DNA from: OLB16 sp964422415
Lineage (GTDB): Bacteria; Hinthialibacterota; Hinthialibacteria; OLB16
DNA length: 64,000 nucleotides
Assembly: GCA_964422415.1 (NCBI GenBank)
Contig: CAYRBI010000012.1
Location: 1 to 64,000 of the forward strand
Direction of reading: 5' to 3'
The position numbers were made by a program, and so were the translations under genes. Under the pieces are notes generated by a model. The model saw only the letters and a program-made list of their open reading frames with translations. It made no database searches and was not told the DNA's origin. Shown here in pieces: positions 26,335 to 35,347 of the stretch. Each line of letters begins with the position of its first letter. Position 1 is the stretch's first letter.

Positions 26335-27665
26335 GGTCGAACCGGTTCTCCCGTGAACCGGCTTCACTACCCGCTCCGGAAGGCGATTTCCAGCGTCCGG
26401 TCTTCTCGGTCACCCAAATCACCGAGGCAATCTCCGGGTTGTTCCAGGAGGAGTTCGCTGGTGTGGTGGTCGAGGGGGAAATCTCTGGTTGGAAAGTGGC
26501 CTCCAGCGGTCATGCTTACTTCTCTCTGAAGGATGAGAATGCCTCGCTCAAGGCGGTGATGTGGAAATCGCGCCTTCAGCGGATGAGCGCCGCGCCAACG
26601 GATGGGCAATTGGTGCGTGCGGGTGGTTCGATCACTGTTTATCCCCCGCGCGGGGAGTACCAACTTGATGTGACCAGCCTGGCCCAGGCCGGGTTAGGGC
26701 TGTTGCAGAAGCGTTTTGAGGAGCTTAAACGGCGCTTGGAGGCGGAGGGGCTCTTCGATCCGGGGCGTAAACGAGTGCCTACACGTCCAATCCGTAAGGT
26801 AGCGGTCATCACCTCTCCCACTGGAGCGGCACTCCATGATTTCTTGCGCACCCTGGAGATCCACGCCACCCCGCTGCATGTGCTCATCCTCCCAGTCAGG
26901 GTGCAAGGTGTCGAGGCACCCCCAGAGATCGTGGCTGCTTTAAAAATGGCTCCCAGTTACGATCCCGATCTGGTTATCCTGACCCGTGGCGGCGGTTCTC
27001 TGGAGGACCTCTGGGCTTTCAACGAAGAGGTTGTGGCGCGGGCCGTGGTGGCCAGTCCCATCCCAGTCCTCTCGGCGGTGGGGCATGAGGTGGATTTTAC
27101 GATCGCCGATTTCGTGGCTGATTTACGGGCCTCCACTCCCACTGCGGCGGCAGGTTTCCTCTCGGGTGAACATTCCGCCATCCTGGATGAGCTCGGGAGG
27201 ATCGAGGACCGCTTAACCTCCGTGATCACTGAGGATCTAGACTCTCTCCGTGCGGATCTGGCGAACCTCTCCAGCCGTCTATTGGCGCGCAGCCCGCTTT
27301 CTTTTCTCCCCTTCTACCGTCAGCGTGTAGATGACCTCTTGGGGCGGGGTGGACAGGCCCTGCAACGGGACTTACACACCCTCGCCATGGAGGTGAAACA
27401 GAAACAAACCAGCCTGGAATCCTCTGTGCGAGTTTCCCTGATAAGTTGGCTGGGGGATCTCAAGGTGTTATCCGGGCGGCTCCAGGTGTTGGATCCAGGT
27501 TCCACTCTCCGCCGTGGTTATGCCTTGTGTGAAACAGCCGATGAGGCCCAGCTGATCCGCTCGGTTCAATCCGTGGTAATGGGGCAAAATGTGCGTGTTC
27601 ACCTTTCGGATGGTTCATTTGTGGCCACTCCCAACCAGACCGGTCCCATTCTACCCGGTATTTAG
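26331..27665 (+). CDS. xseA: exodeoxyribonuclease VII large subunit
   Basis: A 444-residue catalytic subunit of ExoVII, degrading single-stranded DNA. The N-terminal OB fold (FSVTQITEAISGLFQEEF, VEGEISGWK, GHAYFSLKDENASLKAVMWK) is followed by the nuclease domain with AVITSPTGAALHDFL, LTRGGGSLEDLWAFNEEVVA and SAVGHEVDFTIADFVADLRA. The start is TTG at 26331, overlapping the RDD stop as TTGA; another start further inside is possible. No small subunit xseB is seen next to it: the downstream gene is a sensor kinase. The C-terminal end with DGSF-x-ATPN matches the family's final strand. Confidence 0.95.
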   Translation: MRSNRFSREPASLPAPEGDFQRPVFSVTQITEAISGLFQEEFAGVVVEGEISGWKVASSGHAYFSLKDENASLKAVMWKSRLQRMSAAPTDGQLVRAGGSITVYPPRGEYQLDVTSLAQAGLGLLQKRFEELKRRLEAEGLFDPGRKRVPTRPIRKVAVITSPTGAALHDFLRTLEIHATPLHVLILPVRVQGVEAPPEIVAALKMAPSYDPDLVILTRGGGSLEDLWAFNEEVVARAVVASPIPVLSAVGHEVDFTIADFVADLRASTPTAAAGFLSGEHSAILDELGRIEDRLTSVITEDLDSLRADLANLSSRLLARSPLSFLPFYRQRVDDLLGRGGQALQRDLHTLAMEVKQKQTSLESSVRVSLISWLGDLKVLSGRLQVLDPGSTLRRGYALCETADEAQLIRSVQSVVMGQNVRVHLSDGSFVATPNQTGPILPGI

Positions 27666-27749
27666 AAATCCTTTTCCATTGACATTTCCTGCAGATCCGA
27701 TTCATTATTAGTTGTTGCTGCTCCATTTTTTCTGGGAGGGAGCCTTGTT

Positions 27750-29255
27750 ATGACCCACAATCGGCCACCGGAAGCCCGGCCGAGGACATACATGTTACCT
27801 CTTGTGGTGGCACTCCCTACCTTCTTTGCTCTCTTCGCGCTGGCGATCGGGTGGTTCTTAATCACTTATGTTGAGTTTGGATGGGACAGCGGAAAGGGCA
27901 ATGTATGGCAATCCCTCCAGTCAGCAAGGAAGATCTTATGGGGCGTGGCAGTGATCGGCGCCTTGGCCGGATTAGCCTGGGCCTGGGTAATCCTGTTACC
28001 CCTTAAACGGTATAAAACTCAGCTTGACCGGTTGATCGACAAGGGATACGGAGAACCGATCGTAGAGAACCAACAGCCGGAACTCTCTGGCCTGGCGGCC
28101 TCCTTTAACCGGGTTCTCGAGGAGATGGGGAAGAACCTTCCCAGCCGTGCCCAGGCCGTGCTCGATACTGTCTCCAGTGGAGTGATCCTGTTTGACCCGC
28201 AAGGTGTGGTGGATTGGGCTAATCCGATGGCCGCCCGCCTTTTCGAAATCCCAAGCGAACGGTTACGCGGCAGGACCTACCGTGAGGTGTTCGAGCGTGC
28301 CACAGTCCTGGCGGATTTGGTGCGGAAGGCACTTGATACACACTCGGACTTCCCCCAGGAGACTGTGAGCGTGACCGACCGCTTCGACCAGACCCGTCCG
28401 GTGAGTACCCGTCTAGCCTGGGTCAGAGATTCCGAAAACAAGCCTATCTCCCTGGTGTTGACAGTCCTCGATATGACCCGCTTGGAGGCCTTCACGGCTG
28501 GGATTCGCACGGCTGAGCGTCTGAGTTCGCTGGGCAAGATCGCCTCGGGGATCGCGCATGAGGTAAGGAATCCTTTGGCCTCGATCCGGGGGCTGGCACA
28601 GCTCCTCAATACCTCGGAATCCATCCCTAACGAGAAGGTGCACTCCTATACCAAGGTCATAATGGATGAAGTCGACCGGGTGAATCATGTCATCGAACGG
28701 CTTTCCCTGTTGGTCTCTTCCCATGATGAGAAACCATGTCTGACCTCTCTACAGAAGGTGTTTGACTCGGTGGCCGACATGGCCGGCCACATGGCTCGTA
28801 GACACAAGACCCAGATTGAGGTAACACTCGAGGAGCCTGATCTAGAAATGGTGCTGCGTCCCCAGCACATCATCCAGGCTCTGCTCAATCTGGTGATCAA
28901 CGCCATCGAGGCCTCACCTTCGGGCGCGAGTGTTCGTATGAGCGCCCAGCGGGAGGGCGGAGCAAGGGTTCTCATCGCGGTTGAGAATGAGGGCCCCTCG
29001 ATTCCCCCCGGGGAACTGGATGATCTCTTTGTTCCCTTCCATACCACCAAAGACCATGGGAGTGGTTTGGGGCTGGCGATCACCGATTCGATCGTGCGCG
29101 ACCATGGTGGCAAGGTGGATGTCCAGAGCGGGAACAGCTGTACCTTGTTTACAGTCTCGCTTCCACTTGGTGGAAGTAATAGTGAGGGCATTCCAGATAC
29201 GAATGGGGAAATGGCGGCCCCAGCGATCTTCAATGAAGCAAGGATGAATGGATGA
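27750..29255 (+). CDS. membrane sensor histidine kinase (NtrB-like), PAS-HisKA-HATPase
   Basis: A 501-residue kinase. Two hydrophobic segments (residues about 10-35 and 50-75) flank a very short periplasmic loop, followed by a HAMP-like linker (PLKRYKTQLDRLIDKG), a PAS domain (VLDTVSSGVILFDPQGVVDWAN), an H-box IASGIAHEVRNPLASIRG with the phosphorylated His near residue 270, an N-box NLVINAIEASP, and G-boxes (FHTTKDHGSGLGL). The start ATG at 27750 has GGGAGGGAG upstream. Its stop overlaps the next gene as ATGA, so sensor and regulator are translationally coupled. The signal is unknown; the small loop suggests membrane or cytoplasmic sensing. Confidence 0.95.
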   Translation: MTHNRPPEARPRTYMLPLVVALPTFFALFALAIGWFLITYVEFGWDSGKGNVWQSLQSARKILWGVAVIGALAGLAWAWVILLPLKRYKTQLDRLIDKGYGEPIVENQQPELSGLAASFNRVLEEMGKNLPSRAQAVLDTVSSGVILFDPQGVVDWANPMAARLFEIPSERLRGRTYREVFERATVLADLVRKALDTHSDFPQETVSVTDRFDQTRPVSTRLAWVRDSENKPISLVLTVLDMTRLEAFTAGIRTAERLSSLGKIASGIAHEVRNPLASIRGLAQLLNTSESIPNEKVHSYTKVIMDEVDRVNHVIERLSLLVSSHDEKPCLTSLQKVFDSVADMAGHMARRHKTQIEVTLEEPDLEMVLRPQHIIQALLNLVINAIEASPSGASVRMSAQREGGARVLIAVENEGPSIPPGELDDLFVPFHTTKDHGSGLGLAITDSIVRDHGGKVDVQSGNSCTLFTVSLPLGGSNSEGIPDTNGEMAAPAIFNEARMNG

Positions 29256-30736
29256 CCATGGAGGACCCGGGGCAACACGTGCAGATCCTGTTGGCGGATG
29301 ATGAGGAGAATGTCCGTTATGCGATGAAGGAGACCCTTGCCCCGATGGGGTGTATCTGCACCGAGGCCACGAATGGCCGCGAGGCGGTGGATCTCTTCAC
29401 CACGAACCGGTTTGACCTGGTGGTCCTCGATTACCGGATGCCTGAACTGGATGGTATTGAGGCGCTCCGTGAAATCAACCGCATCAATCCCGATGTTCCG
29501 GTTCTCTTTGTGACCGCGTATGGCTCCAAGGAGTTATCCATGGAAGCGATCCGCGCGGGAGCCTATGACTACTTCACCAAGCCATTCGATGTAGAGGAGA
29601 TGCGCGTGGTGGTCCGCCGTGCCCTTGAGAAACGGCTGCTGCGGAACCGCCTACAGATCCTGTCACGGCAAATGGATGCCACCCTCGGCTTTGACCAGAT
29701 CATCGGTTCAACCGCCGAGATGCGGGACATCTACCGGCTCATCCAGAAAATCGCCGGCCAAGATGTCACGGTCCTCATCCTGGGCGAATCTGGTACCGGG
29801 AAGGAGATGGTAGCCTCCGCGGTCCACCGTCACAGTAAACGCCGTAATGGACCCTTTGTCCCGATCAATTGCGCGGCGATACCCGCCACCTTGCTCGAGA
29901 GTGAACTTTTCGGCCATGAGCGCGGCGCCTTCACCGGCGCCCATACCCAGAAAATGGGCAAATTCGAACATGCTCATGGGGGGACCATCTTCCTGGATGA
30001 GATTGGCGACATGGATGCCATGCTCCAGGCCAAAATGCTGCGGATCCTGCAGGACCATCAGTTTCAGCGGGTGGGTGGTAACAGGGAGGTTCAGGCGGAT
30101 GTGCGCATCATTGCCGCCACCAACAAGGATCTGACCGTCGAGGTCTCCAAAGGCAACTTCCGCGAGGACCTATTCTTCCGTTTGAATGTGATTCCCATCT
30201 TCCTGCCCCCCCTGAGGAACCGTACCGCCGATGTCCCCCTCCTGATCGATCACTTCGTTAAAAAAGCTAATACCCAGTATGGACGGACAATCAATGGCAT
30301 TTCGCGGGATGTGATGGACCGGTTGCTCTCCTATCACTGGCCGGGAAATGTCCGTGAACTCGAGAATGTCATCACTCGCTCGGTGATCCTTTCGCATGGG
30401 GAGATGATTACGGTCACTGACCTTCCAGTAGGATTTAATTCAGCGCCGGGAGAGACAGAAACAACTCCGCCGCCATCGCCCGCCAAACCGGTCATTGATT
30501 TGTTCCCGGCCGACACCCACGGTACTGGAGTCTCCCCTGTCAATGGGCTGATGAAGCGGATCGAAGAGGGCAAACCGTTGCAAGATGCCCTGGAGGAGGA
30601 GATTGACCGGATTGAGAAAGAGGTTATCCGGGCGGCGCTCGAAAGAAATCGTTGGCGCCGTGGCCAGACCGCCACATTCCTGGGGGTCAGCCGCCGGAAT
30701 CTGCTGCGCAAGATGCAGAAACTGGAGATTGAATAA
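29252..30736 (+). CDS. sigma-54-dependent response regulator (NtrC family)
   Basis: A 494-residue activator: receiver domain with phosphoacceptor Asp60 in VVLDYRMPELDG; AAA+ domain with Walker A GESGTGKE, the sigma-54-contacting loop GAFTGA, Walker B GGTIFLDEIGDMD, and arginine-finger region; Fis-type helix-turn-helix at the C-terminus (RGQTATFLGVSRRNLLRKM). It needs RNA polymerase with sigma-54, so the genome must encode rpoN. The linker before the HTH is Pro-rich (TTPPPSPAKP). No sigma-54 promoter was found nearby, so targets are unknown. It pairs with the adjacent kinase. Confidence 0.96.
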   Translation: MTMEDPGQHVQILLADDEENVRYAMKETLAPMGCICTEATNGREAVDLFTTNRFDLVVLDYRMPELDGIEALREINRINPDVPVLFVTAYGSKELSMEAIRAGAYDYFTKPFDVEEMRVVVRRALEKRLLRNRLQILSRQMDATLGFDQIIGSTAEMRDIYRLIQKIAGQDVTVLILGESGTGKEMVASAVHRHSKRRNGPFVPINCAAIPATLLESELFGHERGAFTGAHTQKMGKFEHAHGGTIFLDEIGDMDAMLQAKMLRILQDHQFQRVGGNREVQADVRIIAATNKDLTVEVSKGNFREDLFFRLNVIPIFLPPLRNRTADVPLLIDHFVKKANTQYGRTINGISRDVMDRLLSYHWPGNVRELENVITRSVILSHGEMITVTDLPVGFNSAPGETETTPPPSPAKPVIDLFPADTHGTGVSPVNGLMKRIEEGKPLQDALEEEIDRIEKEVIRAALERNRWRRGQTATFLGVSRRNLLRKMQKLEIE

Positions 30737-30766
30737 TCCTCTTCACACCGGGCTCTGGAAATAAAA

Positions 30767-30796
30767 CTGGAGCCGCACCGGCTAGTGCGGCTCCAG
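30767..30796 (-). terminator. intrinsic terminator for the leftward secreted-protein gene
   Basis: A perfect 12-bp stem, CTGGAGCCGCAC (30767-30778) and its complement (30785-30796), with loop CGGCTA. Read leftward it is followed by TTTTATTT, the usual U-tract, so it terminates the gene ending at 30832. On the rightward strand the downstream bases have no T-run, so it is a poorer terminator for the NtrC gene. Confidence 0.75.
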
Positions 30797-30831
30797 GGTC
30801 GAGACAGAGGGTGGAAAGCAGTTCCTGTTGG

Positions 30832-32421
30832 TTAATAGAGATCCCAGCCACCGACTGATGAGGCGGTTTTGAATTGGAACATACGCGCGGCTGTCGAAAC
30901 AGCTGGGGTTTTGGCGGCGCCGCAACAATTGTTACCTCCCACTGTGGTCACTCCATTATCCGTGATCCAGGTGATGCAAGCGACCGCTCCTGAGCAGGCC
31001 ACTTTCAGGGTCGCATTAGTGGAGAAAATCCCGAGCGCGGTTTCGGTGTTGTCGGTAGTTGGATCAGGCAGGCTGCTCACATAAAAGCTGCCGGTATAGG
31101 GAGTTCCGTCGGGAGCGAAGATTCGTGCCACGGGTGCTCCTTGATTTCCCTCGGCCGGGCTAGCGCGCCAGCCAATGACGACATCGCCGGCATCATTCGC
31201 GGAGATGGACATGTTGTCTGTTCTCGTGGATGCGGTCACCGGCGCGTCAGTGTCCGCGACAATCACACGAAGTGGCGTGGCTGTCCCCGCGGCTGGATCG
31301 ACACTCCACTGCAACACCGCTGGGTGGAAAATGCCATCTCCATTATCATAGCGTGTGGCGATATAACAGAAATCTCCTCCCGCGGAAGCCTCTCGTTCAC
31401 GGCCAGTAGTCTCAATCGTGCCCACTCCACCTGGCAAAAGCGCGCCTGTCCACACGGCGCTATATCCTTGCGACTCCGCGAACCGGGTGCCGTCATTCCG
31501 GTAGAAAGACACGGTTCCACTGGCCGCATCGGAACGGTGAAAAAACCACCCCTTAGGGCTCGCATCGGTACCCTGATGGTCTTGACCATTGAGCGCATTG
31601 CCGTCTCCATCCACTCCATGAGCGGGTTGGGTGTTGGCAACAAAAGTATCTCCCGCTGGATTGCTAATGGAGAACAGATTTATTTTTCCTCCCGGCAGTC
31701 CAAAGGCCCCGGCCGGGGTTCCACTGGAGCGGTCACAAAGGGCGTAGACAGTATTACCATTGGAAAGCACTGTGCCATTGCAAGAACGTGATGCGCTTCC
31801 ACCGGTATCATAGTTGGGATCGTTCTCATGGGTAACTGACGGAATGTTCCTGCCATGCGTCCATTTCGAAACGGGAGTGCCGTTGCGGTCATAGCGTTGG
31901 TAAACGGAGTATTCGTTGTCTGTTAAGAAATAATTGAAATTGGATACGGTTACCCCCGCCGTAAGGGAGGCTTGAAGAACGGAGAGGTCTGTCAGAACTC
32001 CCGACACGACAAAATTTCCAGTGGTCTCATCTCCTGTTACCCCGGCGAATAAGCCAAACGACATCACGTTGGCGCAGGCAATGGAGCTGAGGAAATCAGT
32101 TCCTTCATCGGAAACAAACCCCCCCGAGCGCGGATGCGCGATACCATTTTGGTTGACAATTACCTTCGCGTAGGAGCAGGGACTTTCCTCATCAAAGCCA
32201 AACACGACAAACTCCTCGACACCGGAGACAGGGTCTTTTCCGATTCCAGCAGCTTGGTGGTTGTGCCAGGTGTTGTCGTTGATGACAATTTCTGGCCAAA
32301 CATCAATGTTCGTGGTGAGTGGAGTGGCTCCCGCGGCAGTTGGGTTAGTGTTCTGAGCCAGCGCGATTTGAGGAAGTATGGCGGCAATTATCGCCAAATA
32401 AAGTGCGGTAGACCTCTTCAT
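30832..32421 (-). CDS. secreted protein of unknown function, beta-propeller-like
   Basis: A 529-residue exported protein: signal peptide MKRSTALYLAIIAAILPQIALA, then a Gly/Asp/Thr-rich body with about a dozen repeated strand-turn segments (VFGFDEESPCSYAKVIV, VYQRYDRNGTPVSKW, VALQ-type strands), many NG and DG turns, and several Cys (CNGTVLSNGNTVYALCD, CCGAAKTP). I could not assign a known family. The repetitive strand pattern suggests a beta-propeller with WP-E-x-x-I blades, which is inference. GAGGAGG precedes the ATG at 32421. The C-terminus GGWDLY resembles PDWRLYD of the pseudopilin at 10448. Confidence 0.75.
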   Translation of the reverse strand: MKRSTALYLAIIAAILPQIALAQNTNPTAAGATPLTTNIDVWPEIVINDNTWHNHQAAGIGKDPVSGVEEFVVFGFDEESPCSYAKVIVNQNGIAHPRSGGFVSDEGTDFLSSIACANVMSFGLFAGVTGDETTGNFVVSGVLTDLSVLQASLTAGVTVSNFNYFLTDNEYSVYQRYDRNGTPVSKWTHGRNIPSVTHENDPNYDTGGSASRSCNGTVLSNGNTVYALCDRSSGTPAGAFGLPGGKINLFSISNPAGDTFVANTQPAHGVDGDGNALNGQDHQGTDASPKGWFFHRSDAASGTVSFYRNDGTRFAESQGYSAVWTGALLPGGVGTIETTGREREASAGGDFCYIATRYDNGDGIFHPAVLQWSVDPAAGTATPLRVIVADTDAPVTASTRTDNMSISANDAGDVVIGWRASPAEGNQGAPVARIFAPDGTPYTGSFYVSSLPDPTTDNTETALGIFSTNATLKVACSGAVACITWITDNGVTTVGGNNCCGAAKTPAVSTAARMFQFKTASSVGGWDLY

Positions 32422-32623
32422 GGTTTCCTCCTCTTTCTTGGAAATGACGTAGCACTTCTTGAGTAACAGGCCTAACCATCAACGCCATCTATTCTATTTC
32501 ATCACCCCCTTTTTTTAACAATTTCCTACACCAATTATGGCGATCACCATAAGAAAACCGGTACCCAGTAAACAAAACGCTAGATCCAGAAGGGATTACT
32601 GTCAATAATGAAAACCTGCATAT

Positions 32624-32645
32624 AGTCGTATAGTGCTATACGACT
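32624..32645. promoter_or_regulatory. perfect palindrome, operator or short hairpin
   Basis: AGTCGTATAG and CTATACGACT, ten-base perfect arms around two bases, in the 267-base space between the stop of the TPR gene (32689) and the start of the secreted-protein gene (32421), both leftward. The symmetry fits either a dimeric repressor site upstream of the 32421 gene or a terminator of the TPR gene, but there is no long T-run. Confidence 0.4.
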
Positions 32646-32688
32646 TCCTCTTTACTAGTTTGGGTGCAAGGTGGTGATGAGGTTTATT

Positions 32689-34311
32689 TTACCGTGCCAA
32701 ATCCCGCTCACGGCGCGCCAGCACCGAGGGAAATTCCAATACGGGCGGGTATCCAATGCAGTGATCAAGAAATTCAATGGCTCCCTTGGAGTCTCCATCG
32801 AGCTGCGCGCGTAGCGCCAAGGCATAACTGATGTCATTCGTTTCCTGGGGTGAGTGCTGAACCATGAAGCCGTAGATTCTTTCCGGTGGCCATCCCTCTC
32901 CCTCCAGGATCTCCCAAAGAACTCTCTCCGGTGTACCCATTTCTTTACGGCTGAAGGGGAAGAGAAACTCGCGTCCGGTTTCATCCAAGCCACACTCACG
33001 CGCCAGACGGTAACCGGCCAACCGGTAGGGATCGAGCTGGGATTGGTGTTCTTTGAGATGGTCTTCGTAGATTTTCAAAGCCTTGTTGGGAGGAAGGCAC
33101 GCGAGCGCGGTATCCAGGTCAGCAACCAGATCCCAAACATTCTCCATGCGTGGAATCTGTTCCACCAGCTTCCTTGCTTCTTCTTTCTTTTTCTGTTCGA
33201 GCAAGACCTGTACCCGCCAATACAGCAGAGTGGGAGGTTTGAGGTTGATCCCACCCACCTGTCCCCAATCCACTCGTACAAGCTTCTCCATCGCGGCACT
33301 GACCTCTCCCACCCGTGCAGCTGCAGCCACAAGCCAGGGTACCAAGGTGAGAGGCTCATCCATACGCGGTAGAAGATTTTCCATCTCCCGCCAGGTGTTC
33401 TCTGGTGAGGCGTTGGAAAGCAGCTGTGAGGTGGCGTAAGTGGTTCTCAGGAAATCGTCTTCTTCATCCGTGCTGCCGCTGATCAATTTGGCCGTGAGTT
33501 CTTGGATGGATATGGTATCGCCCTCCCACAAGCAGCGTTGGAGCAAGAACTCCGAGGCGAGGTGGGCACTCGCTGGATCAAGTCCCGCTTCAAGGAGCAG
33601 TTCCCGCGCCTTTTCCAGGTCCGGTTCGATCCTCCCCAGTAGGCAACGATTGATACCACTGGGAGCCTTTTCCACAAGTTCTTGATAGTCCTTCTCAACC
33701 ACACGCGGTGGGAGGAAGTTAAGCAGCAGGTTTTGGGCAAGAGTGGCTCCCTCGGTATTGAGAGGAGTGGCTGTAGCAAGTAATCGCGCGGTTTGAATGG
33801 CCTCCTCCCGCCGTCCCAGATTGGCCAGCGCACGGCTCTCCAAGGCTTGAGCATANNNNNNNNNNNNNNNNNNNNNNNNNNNNNNNNNNNNNNNNNNNNN
33901 NNNNNNNNNNNNNNNNNNNNNNNNNNNNNNNNNNNNNNNNNNNNNNNNNNNNNNNCCCACCCCTTGGATGGAGTAGATGACCTCGGATTCCTGTGTGGCT
34001 GGAAGAGTGATCTCCGCTGAATCGAGCCGGGCAGTTCCCGACGCCGGGAAGACCTCCAGGTGGTGGGTACCACGTGGAAGATCGATGCGGACAAACGCCC
34101 ATGGCTGAACAGAGATCTGTTTATTCCGGCTGTACTTCACCACCACCGGGACAGCCAGAGGATTATGGCACCAGAGAGAAGTGTCGGGTGTCCATTGGTT
34201 GACCAGGAAAAGCAGGAGGCCCACTATGGCTGCTCCCACCGCTATGCTGATTGTCTTGCGCCGTATCAACCCACTACCTCCCCATGATGAATGAGTGCGT
34301 GACTGCCTCAT
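32689..34311 (-). CDS. TPR-rich membrane-anchored protein, interrupted by a gap
   Basis: Protein of about 540 codons counting a 100-N gap, so the true length and frame continuity are unknown. After the ATG at 34311 (GGAGG about 8 bases upstream) comes a short basic segment and a hydrophobic anchor (ISIAVGAAIVGLLLFLV), a beta-rich domain with LPRGTHHLEVFPASG, then the gap, then tandem TPR-like helices (ESRALANLGRREEAIQTARLL and similar) to the end. It is likely a periplasmic scaffold. The ATG at 34332 lies inside the R3 hairpin and was rejected as start. The part after the gap shows no catalytic motif. Confidence 0.65.
   Translation of the reverse strand: MRQSRTHSSWGGSGLIRRKTISIAVGAAIVGLLLFLVNQWTPDTSLWCHNPLAVPVVVKYSRNKQISVQPWAFVRIDLPRGTHHLEVFPASGTARLDSAEITLPATQESEVIYSIQGVXXXXXXXXXXXXXXXXXXXXXXXXXXXXXXXXXXYAQALESRALANLGRREEAIQTARLLATATPLNTEGATLAQNLLLNFLPPRVVEKDYQELVEKAPSGINRCLLGRIEPDLEKARELLLEAGLDPASAHLASEFLLQRCLWEGDTISIQELTAKLISGSTDEEDDFLRTTYATSQLLSNASPENTWREMENLLPRMDEPLTLVPWLVAAAARVGEVSAAMEKLVRVDWGQVGGINLKPPTLLYWRVQVLLEQKKKEEARKLVEQIPRMENVWDLVADLDTALACLPPNKALKIYEDHLKEHQSQLDPYRLAGYRLARECGLDETGREFLFPFSRKEMGTPERVLWEILEGEGWPPERIYGFMVQHSPQETNDISYALALRAQLDGDSKGAIEFLDHCIGYPPVLEFPSVLARRERDLAR
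33856..33955. other. scaffold gap of exactly 100 Ns
   Basis: Placeholder gap inside the TPR gene. The repeated helical repeats may have caused assembly collapse. Both flanks read in the same nominal frame, which may be chance. Confidence 0.99.
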
Positions 34312-34321
34312 TGATGCGTCC

Positions 34322-34364
34322 TCCCCCCCCACCCTCCCCCCTGACAGGGGAGGGTGGGGGGGGA
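34322..34364. repeat. R3-like GC-rich hairpin
   Basis: A perfect 18-bp inverted repeat, TCCCCCCCCACCCTCCCC (34322-34339) with its complement (34347-34364) around CCTGACA. It lies between the divergent TPR and trmB genes. Shares the C-run design and CCTGACAG segment with the R3 array at 14243-14479. Confidence 0.8.
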
Positions 34365-34473
34365 GTCGTTTCGCGATCTCTCTTGTGCATCACCAATCTA
34401 CCAGAGTCCGCTGGGGGTGAAAGGGGCTGACAGACGGCCCCGCGTGCCTCAAAATAAACACATCTTTCAAACC

Positions 34474-35103
34474 ATGACCGTAGCTCCACTTTCCTCCGGA
34501 CTCCTCTTCGATCCTGATTTTCTTCCCAAGCCACTTGAGTGGTCCACACTCTTCCCGCAACCGGAACGCATCGAGGTTGAAGTGGGGGCTGGCAAAGGCA
34601 GATTCCTCCTGGACCGTGCCGCCACGCATCCCGATACGTGCTTTGTGGGACTGGAATTCGCGCGTTCTTACTATCGCACCATCCAGGAGCGTGCCTTACG
34701 GCGTGGTTTGACCAACGTCCGTCTGGCACGCGCCGAGGGGAGCCAGTTCTTCCATGAATCGGTCCCAGCTGCCTCCATTCATGCCTTTCATCTCCTGTAT
34801 CCCGACCCCTGGCCCAAGAAGCGTCACCACCGGCGCCGTCTGATCCAGCATGAGTTCCTGGAGGACCTGCGCCGCGTGTTGGTGGCGGGGGGTGAACTCA
34901 ATCTCGCCACCGATCATGAAGACTACTTCGAGTGGATGGTTCTCCACTTCGAGGTCTGGAAGGGCACCTTCGTGATGGAGGCGCGTACCCTCGACTCTCC
35001 TGAAAGCTGTCAAGGATTTGTGGGACGGACCAACTATGAGATCAAGTTCCTCGCCGAGGGGCGTCCGATTTATTTGCTGACTGGACGGCGGACTGGGTTT
35101 TAA
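34474..35103 (+). CDS. trmB: tRNA (guanine(46)-N7)-methyltransferase
   Basis: A 209-residue SAM-dependent tRNA methyltransferase forming m7G46. Seen: SAM-binding VEVGAGKGRFLLD near residue 35, GLEFARSYY, the diagnostic LYPDPWPKKRHHRRR near 108-122, and the C-terminal TNYEIKFLAEGRPIY. The ATG at 34474 fits the family length; no Shine-Dalgarno is apparent, and the open frame extends further upstream. The gene is divergent from the TPR gene across the R3 hairpin and is followed by an R1 repeat cluster. Confidence 0.94.
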   Translation: MTVAPLSSGLLFDPDFLPKPLEWSTLFPQPERIEVEVGAGKGRFLLDRAATHPDTCFVGLEFARSYYRTIQERALRRGLTNVRLARAEGSQFFHESVPAASIHAFHLLYPDPWPKKRHHRRRLIQHEFLEDLRRVLVAGGELNLATDHEDYFEWMVLHFEVWKGTFVMEARTLDSPESCQGFVGRTNYEIKFLAEGRPIYLLTGRRTGF

Positions 35104-35114
35104 TCTCACCACCC

Positions 35115-35347
35115 TGGAGGGACGCATTCCATTGCGTCCTCCAAGGAGCGGTCAAGGACCCGACGGAGCNNNNNNNNNNNNNNNNNNNNNNNNNNNNNNN
35201 NNNNNNNNNNNNNNNNNNNNNNNNNNNNNNNNNNNNNNNNNNNNNNNNNNNNNNNNNNNNNNNNNNNNNTGGAGGGACGCATTCCATTGCGTCCTCCAAG
35301 GAGCGGTCAAGGACCCGACGGAGCGCGTCCCTCCATGAAGCAATGCG
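35115..35347. repeat. R1 repeat cluster containing a gap
   Basis: A partial R1 unit at 35115-35169 (TGGAGGGACGCATTCC..., 55 bases) and a full unit at 35270-35335 lie on either side of a 100-N gap, in the same orientation and opposite to the copies at 6144. The full unit continues into ATGAAGCAATGCG (35335-35347), complementary to 6081-6093. A tandem array of R1 across the gap is the simplest explanation for the assembly break. Confidence 0.85.
35170..35269. other. scaffold gap of exactly 100 Ns within R1 repeats
   Basis: Placeholder between two same-orientation R1 units; the true length is unknown and more R1 units are likely missing. Confidence 0.99.

Noticed and set aside
34312..34332. ATG at 34332 as the start of the TPR gene
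   Set aside because: It lies inside the R3 hairpin; the ATG at 34311 has a proper ribosome site.
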